Source: DASQPE01 sp964519805
GTDB lineage: Bacteria > Gemmatimonadota > Gemmatimonadetes > Gemmatimonadales > GWC2-71-9
Assembly (NCBI GenBank): GCA_964519805.1
Contig: CAZFKN010000006.1
Coordinates: forward strand, 1 to 58,552
Length of the DNA stretch: 58,552 nucleotides
Direction of reading: 5' to 3'
In this document: positions 34,768 through 44,910 of the stretch, in pieces
How the letters are laid out: every line of letters begins with the position of its first letter
Numbering within the stretch: position 1 is the first letter of the stretch
Position numbers and translations under genes: made by a program
The notes under the pieces: generated by a model
Seen by the model: the letters and a program-made list of their open reading frames with translations, nothing else
Databases searched by the model: none
Told to the model about the DNA's origin: nothing

Positions 34768-36303
34768 ATGTCCAGACTTCGTCCGGTTGTCGCCGCGCTT
34801 CTCTGCCTCCTGCCTTCCACGATCGCCGCCCAGAAGCCCGCGAAGGATTCCGCGGCAGTCAAGCCGCCCGCGCCGAGGGGGGAGCAGTGGGTCACCCGCC
34901 ACAGCATCATGATCGCTGGCAAGCCCGTGAGCTACGTCGCGACGGCCGGCACGCTGGTGATCAAGGGCGCCGGCGACACGGCCATCGCCAGCATCGGCTA
35001 TGTGGCGTACATCAAGCAGGACGTGAAGGACGCGTCGCTCCGGCCGATCACGTTCGCCTACAACGGCGGTCCGGGCTCGAGCTCCATCTGGCTCCACATG
35101 GGCGCCCTCGGGCCGCGGCGCGTCATCGCCGCCGACGCGGCCCAGACACCGCCGCCCCCGTATCGGGCCGTGGACAACACCTACAGCGTGCTCGACCGCA
35201 CTGATCTCGTGATGATCGATCCCGTAGGCACGGGTCTGAGCCAGGCGCTGGGTGAGAAGAAGGACAAGGATTTCTGGGCGGTGGATCCGGACATCGAGTC
35301 GCTCTCCCGGTTCATCAAGCAGTTCGTGACCGACAACGGCCGGTGGAACTCGCCCAAGTATCTGCTGGGCGAGAGCTACGGTACGACCCGATCAGCGGGA
35401 ATCGTGGATTACCTCCAGACCCACGAAAACATGGCGTTCAATGGGGTGGTGCTCGTCTCGGTGGCCCTCGATCTCGGAGCCATCTTCGATGGGCCGGGCA
35501 ACGAGCGCACGTTCCCCCTGTTCGTCCCGTCATTCGCGGCGACGAGTTTCTACCACCGGGTGCTCCCGTCGCAACCCGCGGATCGCGACGCCTTCCTCTC
35601 GGAAGTGCGGGCGTGGGCACTCGGCCCCTACAGCGCCGCCCTGATGAAGGGCGACGCGTTGGGCCCCGCCGAGCGCCGGGCGGTCGCGGCGAAGCTCCAC
35701 GAGTACACCGGCCTCTCCCCGGAGTACCTCGAGCGGGCCGATCTCCGGGTGACTGAAGGGGAGTACACGCAGGAGCTGCTTCGGGAGCACCGTGAGACCG
35801 TGGGGCGGCTCGACTCGCGCTATACCGGGGTCTCGTTCGATCCGCTCGCCAAGGAGGCCCAGTACGATCCGCAAGCGGCCAGCATCAGCGCGGCCTACGT
35901 CGCGGCGTTCCTCGATTACTACCACCGGGAGCTCAACGTTCCAACGGATCGCGCCTACACCGTGACCGCGCTCGCCAACGAGACCTGGGACTGGAAGCAT
36001 CGGGTACCCGGAGCGGGGATCCAGCCGATGGTCAACACGGGCCCCGACCTGGCCCATGCGATCCGCTTCAATCCCGGTCTTCGGGTCCTGGTGCTCAACG
36101 GCGTCTACGACCTGGCGACGCCCTTTCTCGCGACCGAGTACATGATGGATCACCTCGGCCTCAGCCCCGAGCTCAAGACCCATGTGATCATGAAGTACTA
36201 CGACGCCGGCCACATGATGTATCTCAATGAGCCGATGCTGGCCCGGATGAAGGCGGATATCGGAGGGTTCATCGACGCGACCGCCCGCACCGGCGGCGGC
36301 TGA
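34768..36303 (+). CDS. S10 family serine carboxypeptidase-like peptidase, secreted
   Basis: This 511-residue protein has a signal peptide (RLRPVVAALLCLLPSTIAAQ) and the S10 fold: oxyanion segment TFAYNGGPGSSSIW, nucleophile Ser203 in LGESYGTTRSAG, Asp447 in NGVYDLATPF and His481 in DAGHMMYL. S10 enzymes remove C-terminal residues at acid pH and are less common in bacteria than in eukaryotes. It follows glgC by 62 bases and shares one base with panE (TGATG). Confidence 0.92.
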   Translation: MSRLRPVVAALLCLLPSTIAAQKPAKDSAAVKPPAPRGEQWVTRHSIMIAGKPVSYVATAGTLVIKGAGDTAIASIGYVAYIKQDVKDASLRPITFAYNGGPGSSSIWLHMGALGPRRVIAADAAQTPPPPYRAVDNTYSVLDRTDLVMIDPVGTGLSQALGEKKDKDFWAVDPDIESLSRFIKQFVTDNGRWNSPKYLLGESYGTTRSAGIVDYLQTHENMAFNGVVLVSVALDLGAIFDGPGNERTFPLFVPSFAATSFYHRVLPSQPADRDAFLSEVRAWALGPYSAALMKGDALGPAERRAVAAKLHEYTGLSPEYLERADLRVTEGEYTQELLREHRETVGRLDSRYTGVSFDPLAKEAQYDPQAASISAAYVAAFLDYYHRELNVPTDRAYTVTALANETWDWKHRVPGAGIQPMVNTGPDLAHAIRFNPGLRVLVLNGVYDLATPFLATEYMMDHLGLSPELKTHVIMKYYDAGHMMYLNEPMLARMKADIGGFIDATARTGGG

Positions 36304-37250
36304 TGCGCATCGCGATCTTCGGCGCCGGCGGTGCCGGCGGGTATTTCGGAGCGCGCCTCGCCAAGGCCGGCGAAGACGTGGTCTGGATCGCTCGCGGTGC
36401 CCATCTCGACGCGCTCCGTACCCGCGGGCTCCGGGTCGAAAGCGTCGACGGCGACTTCCAGCTCGGGCCCCTCCCCGCGAGCGACGATCCCTCGGCGTTC
36501 GGACCAGTCGATGCGATTCTTTTCGGCGTGAAGGTCTGGCAAGTGCCGGAGGCGGCCGCCGCGCTCCCGCCCCTGCTCGGGGCCGACACGTTCGTCGTGC
36601 CCCTGCAGAACGGCGTCGAGGCCGCGGGCGAGATCGGCGCGGTGCTCGGCGTCGAGCGAGCCGTCGGCGGGATCGCGAAGATCTTCTGCTTCCTGGTCGG
36701 GCCCGGCCATCTGCGGCGGCCGGGCGGGCCGGCGGCCATCACCTTCGGGGAGCTGGACAACCGGCAGAGCGACCGGCTGGAGCCCCTGCGCGCCGCACTG
36801 CAGCGCGCCGGGCTCGGCGCCGAGATCCCCGCGGACATCAACGTGGCCGTCTGGGAGAAGTTTCTGTTCGTCGCGTCAGGTGGAGGACTGGGCGCGGTCA
36901 CCCGCGCACCAATCGGGATCGTCCGATCGGTGCCCGAGACGCGGGCACTGCTCGTCGCGGCGATGGAGGAGATCAGGAAGGTGGGCCGAGCGCGCGGGGT
37001 CCGGCTGTCCGACGACGTCGTCGAGCGAACCATGGCATTCGTCGATACGCTCCCAATCGCCGGGACCGCCTCGCTCCAGCGGGATCTGGCCGCCGGCCGG
37101 CGCTCGGAGCTGGACTGGTGGAGCGGCTCCGTCGCGCGGCTCGGCGCCGAGGCCGGGGTCGCCACGCCCATCCACTCCTTCATCTACCGAAGCCTCCTGC
37201 CCACGGAGCTCCGCGCCCGCGGCGAAATCACCTTCCCTCCGGAGGCCTGA
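36303..37250 (+). CDS. panE: 2-dehydropantoate 2-reductase (ketopantoate reductase)
   Basis: This 315-residue protein reduces ketopantoate with NADPH in pantothenate synthesis. N-terminal MRIAIFGAGGAGGYFGARLA is the Rossmann motif; VPLQNGVEAAGEI and the catalytic Lys in NVAVWEKFLFVASGGGLGAVT follow, and the C-terminal helical domain includes SLQRDLAAGRRSELDWWSG with the conserved Glu and Asp of the family. Start ATG 36303 overlaps the S10 stop. Confidence 0.9.
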   Translation: MRIAIFGAGGAGGYFGARLAKAGEDVVWIARGAHLDALRTRGLRVESVDGDFQLGPLPASDDPSAFGPVDAILFGVKVWQVPEAAAALPPLLGADTFVVPLQNGVEAAGEIGAVLGVERAVGGIAKIFCFLVGPGHLRRPGGPAAITFGELDNRQSDRLEPLRAALQRAGLGAEIPADINVAVWEKFLFVASGGGLGAVTRAPIGIVRSVPETRALLVAAMEEIRKVGRARGVRLSDDVVERTMAFVDTLPIAGTASLQRDLAAGRRSELDWWSGSVARLGAEAGVATPIHSFIYRSLLPTELRARGEITFPPEA

Positions 37251-37409
37251 GGGCCACGCATCCCGCGGGCCGGCCGTGCGGAAGGCCAGTCCCCTAGGCC
37301 GCTCGCACCCCTCCCGCTCGGTGAGATCCCCCGCTGCTGCAACTACTTACTGTCCGCCGCACGAAACTTGCCGCCCCGGAAACGCGCCACCCTGCCTTCC
37401 GGAGGTCCG

Positions 37410-37811
37410 ATGCCGTTCCGCACCGTCCCTATCAGGTCGCTCGCTACCGCCGCCGCGCTCAGCGCGCTCGCCGGTTGCTCCGGGAAGAACATGTACAGCC
37501 AGCCCGAGCCGCGGTTCGCCAAGGCGCCGCCGGGAGCGGAAACGCTGGCCGTGCCTCCCGGACAGCTCCCGCCGCCGGGCGAATGCCGTCTCTGGTTCCC
37601 CGGGCGTCCGCCCGGTCGCCAGCCCAAGCCGCGCACTTGCTCCGATGTGGAATCGAGCGCCCCAGCGGGTGCGTGGGTCCTGTACCGTCCTTCCCAGGAT
37701 CGCAATGTCGTGCACGTGCGCTACGTGGATGACCGCCGCGCCGGGGTCGTGGTCTGGATCCGGGTGTTCGACGCGTCGAGCGGCGCGTTCATTCGCGACA
37801 TGAAGGGCTGA
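37410..37811 (+). CDS. Small lipoprotein, Pro-rich
   Basis: ATG 37410 has GGAGGT immediately upstream (37401-37406). The 133-residue product has a signal peptide with lipobox SALAGC and a Pro-rich stretch, then a compact domain with CRLWFPGRPPGRQPKPRTC, probably a disulfide, and VVVWIRVFDASSGAF. Similar secreted proteins of unknown role carry the CR-x-W-x-PG-x-PPG-x-Q pattern. No function is assigned. Confidence 0.72.
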   Translation: MPFRTVPIRSLATAAALSALAGCSGKNMYSQPEPRFAKAPPGAETLAVPPGQLPPPGECRLWFPGRPPGRQPKPRTCSDVESSAPAGAWVLYRPSQDRNVVHVRYVDDRRAGVVVWIRVFDASSGAFIRDMKG

Positions 37812-37884
37812 GCCCGGCCGCACCCTCGCCGTCGGTTCAACGCGGAAGCACCCCCACCCCGTACTGTCTCATGGCCGGCCCGCC

Positions 37885-37907
37885 GCGGCTCTCCAAGCGA
37901 GAGCCGC
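37885..37907 (+). terminator. Hairpin between two small lipoprotein genes
   Basis: GCGGCTCTC and GAGAGCCGC form a 9-bp perfect stem around CAAGC. There is no T-run after it. It lies between the stop at 37811 and the ATG at 37950. Confidence 0.45.
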
Positions 37908-37949
37908 CGCGGCGCCGTTGGGTTGCTCTCACGACCATCGGGGGTACAT

Positions 37950-38342
37950 ATGGGGTTGCGGAGCGTGCTGCTCCTCGCGGCGAGTGCCGCGATCGCGCTG
38001 GGCATCGAGGGCTGTAGCAGTACGACGGCGCCGTCAGTCGATCTGACGGGCACCTATGGATTGGTCTCCATCCAGTTCGGACAGGGAACGACCGCCCTGT
38101 CGCCGCCCACCGAAGAAGGGAGCTTCGCGCTCTCGACCACGACCTACAACCTGAGTCTCACCGGGGCCGTTCCCGAGACCGATGCCGGCACCTACGCCGC
38201 CACCGGGACGAGCTGGAGCCAAGTCTCGTCGACCAGCGGCCTCCAGTCGACCGGCAGCTATGCGTTGAGCGGCACGACGCTGACGGTCACCACGGTTCAA
38301 CAGGGCGTGACCGTCGTCGCCGTGTGGCAGAAGCTGTCCTGA
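37950..38342 (+). CDS. Small lipoprotein with a beta-barrel-like repeat fold
   Basis: This 130-residue protein has a signal peptide to the lipobox IEGC, then Ser/Thr-rich strands (LTGTYGLVSIQFG, EEGSFALSTTTYNLSLTG, TGSYALSGTTLTVTTVQQG) reminiscent of lipocalin-like or DUF-type lipoproteins. GGGGT lies five bases before the ATG. No function can be given. The next 205 bases hold a GlcG/HbpS remnant. Confidence 0.7.
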   Translation: MGLRSVLLLAASAAIALGIEGCSSTTAPSVDLTGTYGLVSIQFGQGTTALSPPTEEGSFALSTTTYNLSLTGAVPETDAGTYAATGTSWSQVSSTSGLQSTGSYALSGTTLTVTTVQQGVTVVAVWQKLS

Positions 38343-38361
38343 GCCCGCCTGCCTCCCATAG

Positions 38362-38547
38362 GCCCTCGAGGAAGCCATCGCCGGCGGCAGACACGCGCTT
38401 CTTGGCGTGCCCGGGGTATTGCCGCTCGAGGGCGGCGTGCCGGTGGTCCTTGCCGGTGCGATCGTCGGAGCCGTCGGCGTGAGCGGCATGGCATCGTCGG
38501 AAGACGGCGTCGTCGCCGCGGAAGCGTTGAGGGTGCTCCAGGGCTGA
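38362..38547 (+). pseudogene. GlcG/HbpS-family remnant (C-terminal third only)
   Basis: An open frame with no start codon and a TAG just upstream (38359-38361) translates to GGRHALLGVPGVLPLEGGVP, then VVLAGAIVGAVGVSGMASSE and a normal end after EALRVLQG. This is the conserved C-terminal half-barrel of GlcG/HbpS proteins, about 61 of the usual 140 residues. The N-terminal part is missing; the lipoprotein gene ends 19 bases before the fragment. It is probably a decayed gene. Confidence 0.75.
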
Positions 38548-38957
38548 GAACGTCGGCCGTGCGGGCCGCCTGGACTCCGCCACGAGCGGCAAGTAGACCG
38601 TCCCGCAGCTGACGCCAGGCTCTCCCGGCACCACGTCCATCGGTGTCCTCCCGTAAGCCGCCACCGGCGCCTGGCACGCGGCCGCGTTGTCCATTCCGTG
38701 CCTGGCGACATGGGATCGTTCGTCTGGCGTTGAAGAACGGCGCGAGGTACGGTATACCATNNNNNNNNNNNNNNNNNNNNNNNNNNNNNNNNNNNNNNNN
38801 NNNNNNNNNNNNNNNNNNNNNNNNNNNNNNNNNNNNNNNNNNNNNNNNNNNNNNNNNNNNCGACATGGGATCGTTCGTCTGGCGTTGAAGAACGGCGCGA
38901 GGTACGGTATACCATCCGCCGCGCATTCTACTCGCGCTTAGCCAACGGGGTTCTACG
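38548..38957. other. Gene-free stretch containing an assembly gap
   Basis: Apart from the duplicated gap flanks, no coding signal, RNA gene or terminator is visible in 38548-38760 or 38861-38957. A reverse-strand open frame here is only the antisense of the GlcG remnant extended through low-information sequence. GGTATACC at 38751-38758 (repeated after the gap) is a small palindrome. Confidence 0.5.
38761..38860. other. Assembly gap (100 N) with 55-base duplicated flanks
   Basis: The 55 bases before the gap (38706-38760) are identical to the 55 bases after it (38861-38915). This is what happens when two contigs that overlap by one assembly k-mer are scaffolded with a fixed 100-N spacer. The real sequence is probably continuous with a single copy. 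Confidence 0.85.
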
Positions 38958-39188
38958 ATGGGACGCCGCTCGAAGTACTGGCTGCTTGCCCGCTGGACCC
39001 AGGGCGCGGGCCAGCGAGGAGGGACGTGGGAGGACCGGGTGGCGTCGATCGTCGTGACCGGCCGTTCGGTATTGGTTCACAGGAACGAGAGAGTCGGGAT
39101 CGAGATCGGTCCGGACAGCCGAGCCGGGTATGACGTGCACCGGGACGGGCGGCGTGTTCGCATCAGCTCGGAGACCGCGGCGCCGTGA
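38958..39188 (+). CDS. Hypothetical 76-residue basic protein
   Basis: ATG 38958 opens a 76-residue frame (MGRRSKYWLLARWTQGAG at the start) with no membrane segment, rich in Arg and Gly, ending in beta-like VGIEIGPDSRAGYDVHRDG. It overlaps cls by four bases (GTGA), which suggests that it is real and co-translated with cardiolipin synthase. I recognise no family. Confidence 0.55.
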   Translation: MGRRSKYWLLARWTQGAGQRGGTWEDRVASIVVTGRSVLVHRNERVGIEIGPDSRAGYDVHRDGRRVRISSETAAP

Positions 39189-40618
39189 CCGGGTTTCAGC
39201 TGCTCCTCGGGGTATCGCACATCGTTCTCGCCGTCGTGGTCTCCGCCCACATCGTGCTTACCAAGAACGACGTGCGCGCCGCGATCGGCTGGACCGGACT
39301 CGTCTGGCTCACCCCGGTGGTCGGCTCCGTCTTGTATGGGCTCTTCGGCATCAACCGCATCCGCCGCCAGGCTGGTATGCTCCGGCGGGGCAGGGCGCTC
39401 GCGGAGGGCGGCACGGCGGAGCTGGCCGCGCTTCCCACGCAGGACGCGGTGCTGGCGGTGGACACTCCCGCCAGCCTGCAGGGTATCGCCGCGATGGTCG
39501 GTCGGGCTACCGGGCTCCCGCTCACCAGCGGTAATGCCGTCGAGCCGCTGGTCAACGGCGATGAGGCCTATCCGGAGATGCTCGCTGCCATCGACGCGTC
39601 GGCGCGAAGCGTGTGGCTGGCAACGTACATCTTCGACCGGGGGCGCGCGGGCGACCAGTTCGTCGAGGCCCTTGGCCGTGCCGTGGCCCGCGGCGTGGGG
39701 GTGCGGGTTCTGGTGGACGGAGTGGGTGCGCACTACAGCCGGCCGTCGATCCTTCGAGCGCTCCGGGCGCGACGGGTTCGGGTCGCCACGTTTCTCCCTC
39801 CGCGGATTCCGCTGTTTCAGCCCTATTTCAACCTGCGGAATCACCGGAAGCTGCTGGTCGTAGACGGCCGGGTGGGGTTCTGCGGCGGGATGAACATCCG
39901 GGACGCGTGCGTGCTCGGGCTCGGCCTCCCCTCGGCGACACAAGACGTGCACTTTCGGCTCGAGGGCCCGATCGTGAAGCAGCTCGCGCAGGGCTTCGCC
40001 TTCGACTGGGCGTTCACGACCAAAGAACAGCTGGACGATGCGGCGGCACCGGGCGTCGCGGCCGCAGGCGATGTGGCGGCGCGGGGCGTGCCCGACGGAC
40101 CGGATGAGGACTTCGAGACGCTGGCGCTCGTGCTCCACGGCGCGCTTTCACAGGCCCGGCGCTCCGTGCGGGTCGCGACGCCGTACTTCCTTCCTGACCT
40201 GCCGATCGTGGATGCGCTCCGGATCGCGGCACTGCGCGGCGTGCGGGTGGACATTGTGCTGCCCGAGCGGGGTAATCTCCGACTGGTGCAATGGGCGGCG
40301 ACGGCCCAGCTGGGCCAGATCCTGAACTGGGGGTGCCACGTTTATCTCTCACGGCCGCCATTCGACCACTCCAAGATCTTCGTGGTGGATGGGAGCTGGT
40401 CTTTGATCGGCTCGGCCAACTGGGATCCGCGCAGCCTGCGACTCAACTTCGAATACGACGTGGAGTGCTACTCCAGGGGGCTCGCGAGCCGGCTGGACGC
40501 CCTGCTCGACGCCAAAATCGCGAGCGGTCGCCGGATCACCCGCGCCGATCTCGACGGCCGCTCGCTGGCCGTGCGTCTGCGAGACGGCGTGGCCCGCCTC
40601 GCGCAACCCTACCTCTGA
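39185..40618 (+). CDS. cls: Cardiolipin synthase, phospholipase D type
   Basis: This 477-residue protein has two N-terminal membrane helices (LLLGVSHIVLAVVVSAHIVL and a PLDc_N-like GWTGLVWLTPVVGSVLYGLFG) and two HKD motifs: His220-Lys222-Asp227 (NHRKLLVVDG) and His395-Lys397-Asp402 (DHSKIFVVDG). It condenses phosphatidylglycerol or related lipids to cardiolipin at the inner membrane. GTG 39185 is coupled to the small upstream gene. Confidence 0.94.
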   Translation: MTGFQLLLGVSHIVLAVVVSAHIVLTKNDVRAAIGWTGLVWLTPVVGSVLYGLFGINRIRRQAGMLRRGRALAEGGTAELAALPTQDAVLAVDTPASLQGIAAMVGRATGLPLTSGNAVEPLVNGDEAYPEMLAAIDASARSVWLATYIFDRGRAGDQFVEALGRAVARGVGVRVLVDGVGAHYSRPSILRALRARRVRVATFLPPRIPLFQPYFNLRNHRKLLVVDGRVGFCGGMNIRDACVLGLGLPSATQDVHFRLEGPIVKQLAQGFAFDWAFTTKEQLDDAAAPGVAAAGDVAARGVPDGPDEDFETLALVLHGALSQARRSVRVATPYFLPDLPIVDALRIAALRGVRVDIVLPERGNLRLVQWAATAQLGQILNWGCHVYLSRPPFDHSKIFVVDGSWSLIGSANWDPRSLRLNFEYDVECYSRGLASRLDALLDAKIASGRRITRADLDGRSLAVRLRDGVARLAQPYL

Positions 40619-40638
40619 CACCGAATCGGGGCCGGCCG

Positions 40639-40902
40639 TCAGCGGCTCTCGATCTTGGATTCCTTTCGGTCGGCGAGCAGACGCTCGGTGAAGTCGAGGC
40701 GATTCTCGAGCTCGGCCACGCGGGTCTCGAGTTGATCTACCAGCTGCAGCCTTGCCTGGATGCTCTCATCGAGCTCCCTCGATCGCGGAGCGTCGCGAGA
40801 GTCACGGTACCGGCGCCATCCCGACCGTCGCCAGAAGATGAACGGGAGGAAGAAGAAGACGATCCACCAGCCACCGATGATGTGCACGTTGCCCATGTCC
40901 AT
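40639..40902 (-). CDS. PspB-like small membrane protein with coiled coil
   Basis: The 87-residue product has one membrane helix (GGWWIVFFFLPFIFWRR) and a charged coiled coil, ARLQLVDQLETRVAELENRL, followed by DFTERLLADR. This is the architecture of phage-shock protein B, which stabilises PspC signalling. ATG 40902 shares one base with the stop of padR (TGATG), so the regulator and this protein form an operon. No pspA or pspC is nearby. Assignment rests on architecture and the C-terminal LE-x-RL-x-x-x-E-x-LL pattern. Confidence 0.7.
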   Translation of the reverse strand: MDMGNVHIIGGWWIVFFFLPFIFWRRSGWRRYRDSRDAPRSRELDESIQARLQLVDQLETRVAELENRLDFTERLLADRKESKIESR

Positions 40903-41501
40903 CACGTCCCGGTCCTTTCCGGCTCCGGCCCGCTCTGTGTACGCTCCCACTCCTGCTCGATTTCTTCAGCGGCTCGACGCAGAATCTCGACCGCCCGACG
41001 AATCGACGGATGATCGGGTCCCCGCCGCCACGCCCGCTTGTACGTCGTCGCGGCGAGCCGGGCGAAGGCGGCGTTCAGCTCGCCCATCTGGCCGCCCGCT
41101 ACGTCGTGAAGGGTATCCCGTACGCGCCCGATGATGTCGTCGATGACGTCCCGATGCTCGTCCAGGAAGGCCTCTCCCTCAGGGGTAATGTGGTAAATGC
41201 GGCGCCCATCGGTTTCGACCCCGCGCACCAGACCCTGATCTTCGAGCAACTGGAGCGTCGGGTAGATCGTACCTGCCGATGGGGTGTAGTGGCCCCCCAT
41301 GCGCTCCTCGAGCGCCTTGATGATCTCGTATCCGTGGCGGGGTTTCTCCTTGAGGAGCCTCAGGATCACGAACTTGACCTCACCGGCCTCGAACATCGGG
41401 CCTCGGCGCCGGCGCCCGCCCCACTGGAAGCCGAGTCCTCCGGGGCCGAAGCTTGCCGCGAAGATATCACCCAAGCCCCAGTCGTCTCTACACTTGCTCA
41501 T
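40902..41501 (-). CDS. PadR family transcriptional regulator
   Basis: This 199-residue protein has a Gly/Arg-rich N-terminus (about 45 residues) and then the PadR winged helix: VKFVILRLLKEKPRHGYEI, GGHYTPSAGTIYPTLQLLED and GRRIYHITPEGEAFL. A C-terminal coiled-coil domain (about 120-199) should mediate dimerisation. ATG 41501 is preferred because GGAGG lies 6 bases upstream; TTG 41522 is an alternative. A perfect dyad covers its promoter, so autorepression is expected. It is co-transcribed with the PspB-like gene. Confidence 0.92.
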   Translation of the reverse strand: MSKCRDDWGLGDIFAASFGPGGLGFQWGGRRRRGPMFEAGEVKFVILRLLKEKPRHGYEIIKALEERMGGHYTPSAGTIYPTLQLLEDQGLVRGVETDGRRIYHITPEGEAFLDEHRDVIDDIIGRVRDTLHDVAGGQMGELNAAFARLAATTYKRAWRRGPDHPSIRRAVEILRRAAEEIEQEWERTQSGPEPERTGT

Positions 41502-41541
41502 GATGTGCCTCCCGATTCGCAAGCAGCAATAGCGTGCGACA

Positions 41542-41565
41542 TATCGTACGACCTAGCGTACGATA
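41542..41565. promoter_or_regulatory. PadR operator: perfect 9-6-9 inverted repeat
   Basis: TATCGTACG (41542-41550), ACCTAG, CGTACGATA (41557-41565). The dyad lies inside the padR promoter described next. A dimeric regulator bound here would block RNA polymerase, so autorepression by PadR is the natural reading. Confidence 0.75.
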
Positions 41566-41571
41566 CGTCAA
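41543..41571 (-). promoter_or_regulatory. Promoter of padR and the PspB-like gene
   Basis: On the reverse strand TTGACG (41571-41566), a 17-base spacer and TACGAT (41548-41543) form a good promoter. The same -35 hexamer occurs before the cimA leader. The dyad fills the spacer and -10. Confidence 0.65.
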
Positions 41572-41607
41572 GCCACCACGCTCAGTTTCATCCCGTGCCG
41601 CGAACCC

Positions 41608-41613
41608 TATATT
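41608..41613 (+). promoter_or_regulatory. Putative -10 of the DUF4404 gene (leaderless)
   Basis: TATATT matches the -10 consensus at five of six positions and ends 7 bases before ATG 41621. Transcription would start at the codon. Confidence 0.5.
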
Positions 41614-41620
41614 CCAGCCC

Positions 41621-41878
41621 ATGAAACGCGACGACCTCCGCAAGATCCTTGAGCAACTGCACGACGAGTTGGCGGGCACCCAACCCATCGACGCCGGCCT
41701 GCGCGAGCGACTCCAGGCGCTCCAGCGCGATATCAGCGACGCGCTGGCAAAGGCGACTCCGCCGGCCTCATTGCGCGGCCGGCTGGAGGGCGCCGTGGTC
41801 CATTTCGAGGCTTCCCACCCCACGCTCGCCCGCCGGCTCGCGACCGTCATCGACACGCTGGCACTCTACGGCTTGTAG
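41621..41878 (+). CDS. DUF4404 family protein
   Basis: This 85-residue helical protein (KRDDLRKILEQLHDELAG at the start) matches the DUF4404 pattern of small alpha-helical proteins. The helices at about 1-20, 25-45 and 55-80 carry heptad-like leucines. No function is known. It is divergent from padR with a -10 immediately upstream and no ribosome-binding site, consistent with a leaderless transcript. A 9-bp hairpin follows its stop. Confidence 0.75.
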   Translation: MKRDDLRKILEQLHDELAGTQPIDAGLRERLQALQRDISDALAKATPPASLRGRLEGAVVHFEASHPTLARRLATVIDTLALYGL

Positions 41879-41882
41879 GCGC

Positions 41883-41909
41883 TCGAACCGTTCCCGGAGG
41901 ACGGTTCGA
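41883..41909 (+). terminator. Hairpin downstream of DUF4404
   Basis: TCGAACCGT and ACGGTTCGA form a perfect 9-bp stem with a 9-base loop five bases after the stop. It is followed by CGGGGCGTCTTGGGG, without a U-run. Confidence 0.55.
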
Positions 41910-42367
41910 CGGGGCGTCTTGGGGTTGCCACACCCCGGACGGGAGCGCAGCGTCGGCGCATCACCGATACCGTCTCCGGCCCGAGGTCGCTGAGCCCAGC
42001 CTAACCCCGGAGCGGACTTCTCGGTGCCCAAGGCGGCGGCCTGTGGCGGGCGTCGGCCTGGTCGATTCCTGCGCAGTCACCGCCGTGCGCCTCCGGCAGC
42101 GCATGGCACAAGTGATTGTTGGGTAAGCAGGTGGGTTTGTAGTCCGAGTCGGCGGTGCACTTGGCGCGGTGTGCAGGTCCCGCTGCCAGCCGGTCGCCCA
42201 TTCCTCCCGACGTCTTCAGTCGCCAGCCTCGCCCGGGTGCCCGTGGCCGCGCGCAGCCCGGCATCCAGCCCCGGCCCCGCCATTGCAGCGCCTTGAGGTT
42301 TCCTGCATGTTTTTCCTGCTGTGGCGAACCCGGGCTGCCGGCCCACATCGCCCGAAACCGAGAGCCC
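41910..42367. other. 458-base stretch without a recognised gene
   Basis: Nothing certain is visible here. A reverse frame (42001-42369) contains CTADSDYKPTC and two further cysteines but has no start signal or recognisable family. No tRNA, riboswitch or promoter could be identified with confidence. The kinase promoter must lie here or upstream. Confidence 0.4.
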
Positions 42368-44298
<1,931 letters not shown>

Positions 44299-44365
44299 GA
44301 AAACTCGGCGGGGTCCCGGGCCGTAGGGGGTTCGTTGCTCGACCGACCCCATCCCGGAGATCCCC

Positions 44366-44890
44366 ATGACCGATTTGCGCTATCCTATTGGGAAGTTCGA
44401 GATGCCGGCGGGCGTCGCCGACGGGGACCGCCCGGGCCTGATCGATCAGATTGCCGCTCTCCCCGGCGACCTGCGCCGAGCGGTCGCCGGGCTCGACGAC
44501 GACAAGCTCGACATGCCCTACCGCGAAGGCGGCTGGACCGTGCGCCAGGTCGTCCACCATCTGCCCGACAGTCACCTGAACGCCTACACCCGCTTCAAGC
44601 TCGCCCTCACGGAGGAAGAGCCGACCATCAGGACGTACGAGGAAGCGCGCTGGGCCGAGCTGCCGGAGGCCAGGTCCGCGCCGATCGGCATCTCGCTCGC
44701 CCTGATCGACGCGTTACACGAACGGTGGGTCTTGATGCTGCGACTGCTCGCCCCCGGACAGTTCTCCCGAAAGTTCCGCCACCCAGAGATGGGTGTGATG
44801 TCGCTCGATCAACTGCTCTCGATGTATGCATGGCACGGCCGCCACCACGTGGCGCACGTCACCTCGCTCCGCGGACGGATGGGCTGGTGA
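44366..44890 (+). CDS. YfiT/BstA-like DinB-family metal-dependent hydrolase or thiol transferase
   Basis: This 174-residue protein starts LRYPIGKFEMPAG and contains GGWTVRQVVHHLPDSHLNAY and SMYAWHGRHHVAHV, which hold the three metal-binding histidines. This is the pattern of YfiT/BstA proteins, which transfer bacillithiol to electrophiles in Firmicutes. GGAG lies before ATG 44366. In an ergothioneine producer the thiol partner is uncertain. It is one of three stand-alone DinB-fold proteins in the window. Confidence 0.88.
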   Translation: MTDLRYPIGKFEMPAGVADGDRPGLIDQIAALPGDLRRAVAGLDDDKLDMPYREGGWTVRQVVHHLPDSHLNAYTRFKLALTEEEPTIRTYEEARWAELPEARSAPIGISLALIDALHERWVLMLRLLAPGQFSRKFRHPEMGVMSLDQLLSMYAWHGRHHVAHVTSLRGRMGW

Positions 44891-44910
44891 GCGCCTAGCA
44901 CGGAGTCGCC

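Noticed and set aside
38287..38760. 157-residue reverse open frame
   Set aside because: It is antisense to the GlcG/HbpS remnant and runs through unrecognisable sequence to the artificial gap.
38706..38915. True 55-bp direct repeat or insertion-element ends
   Set aside because: The exact length equals a common assembly k-mer and the copies abut a 100-N scaffold gap, so an artefact is more likely.
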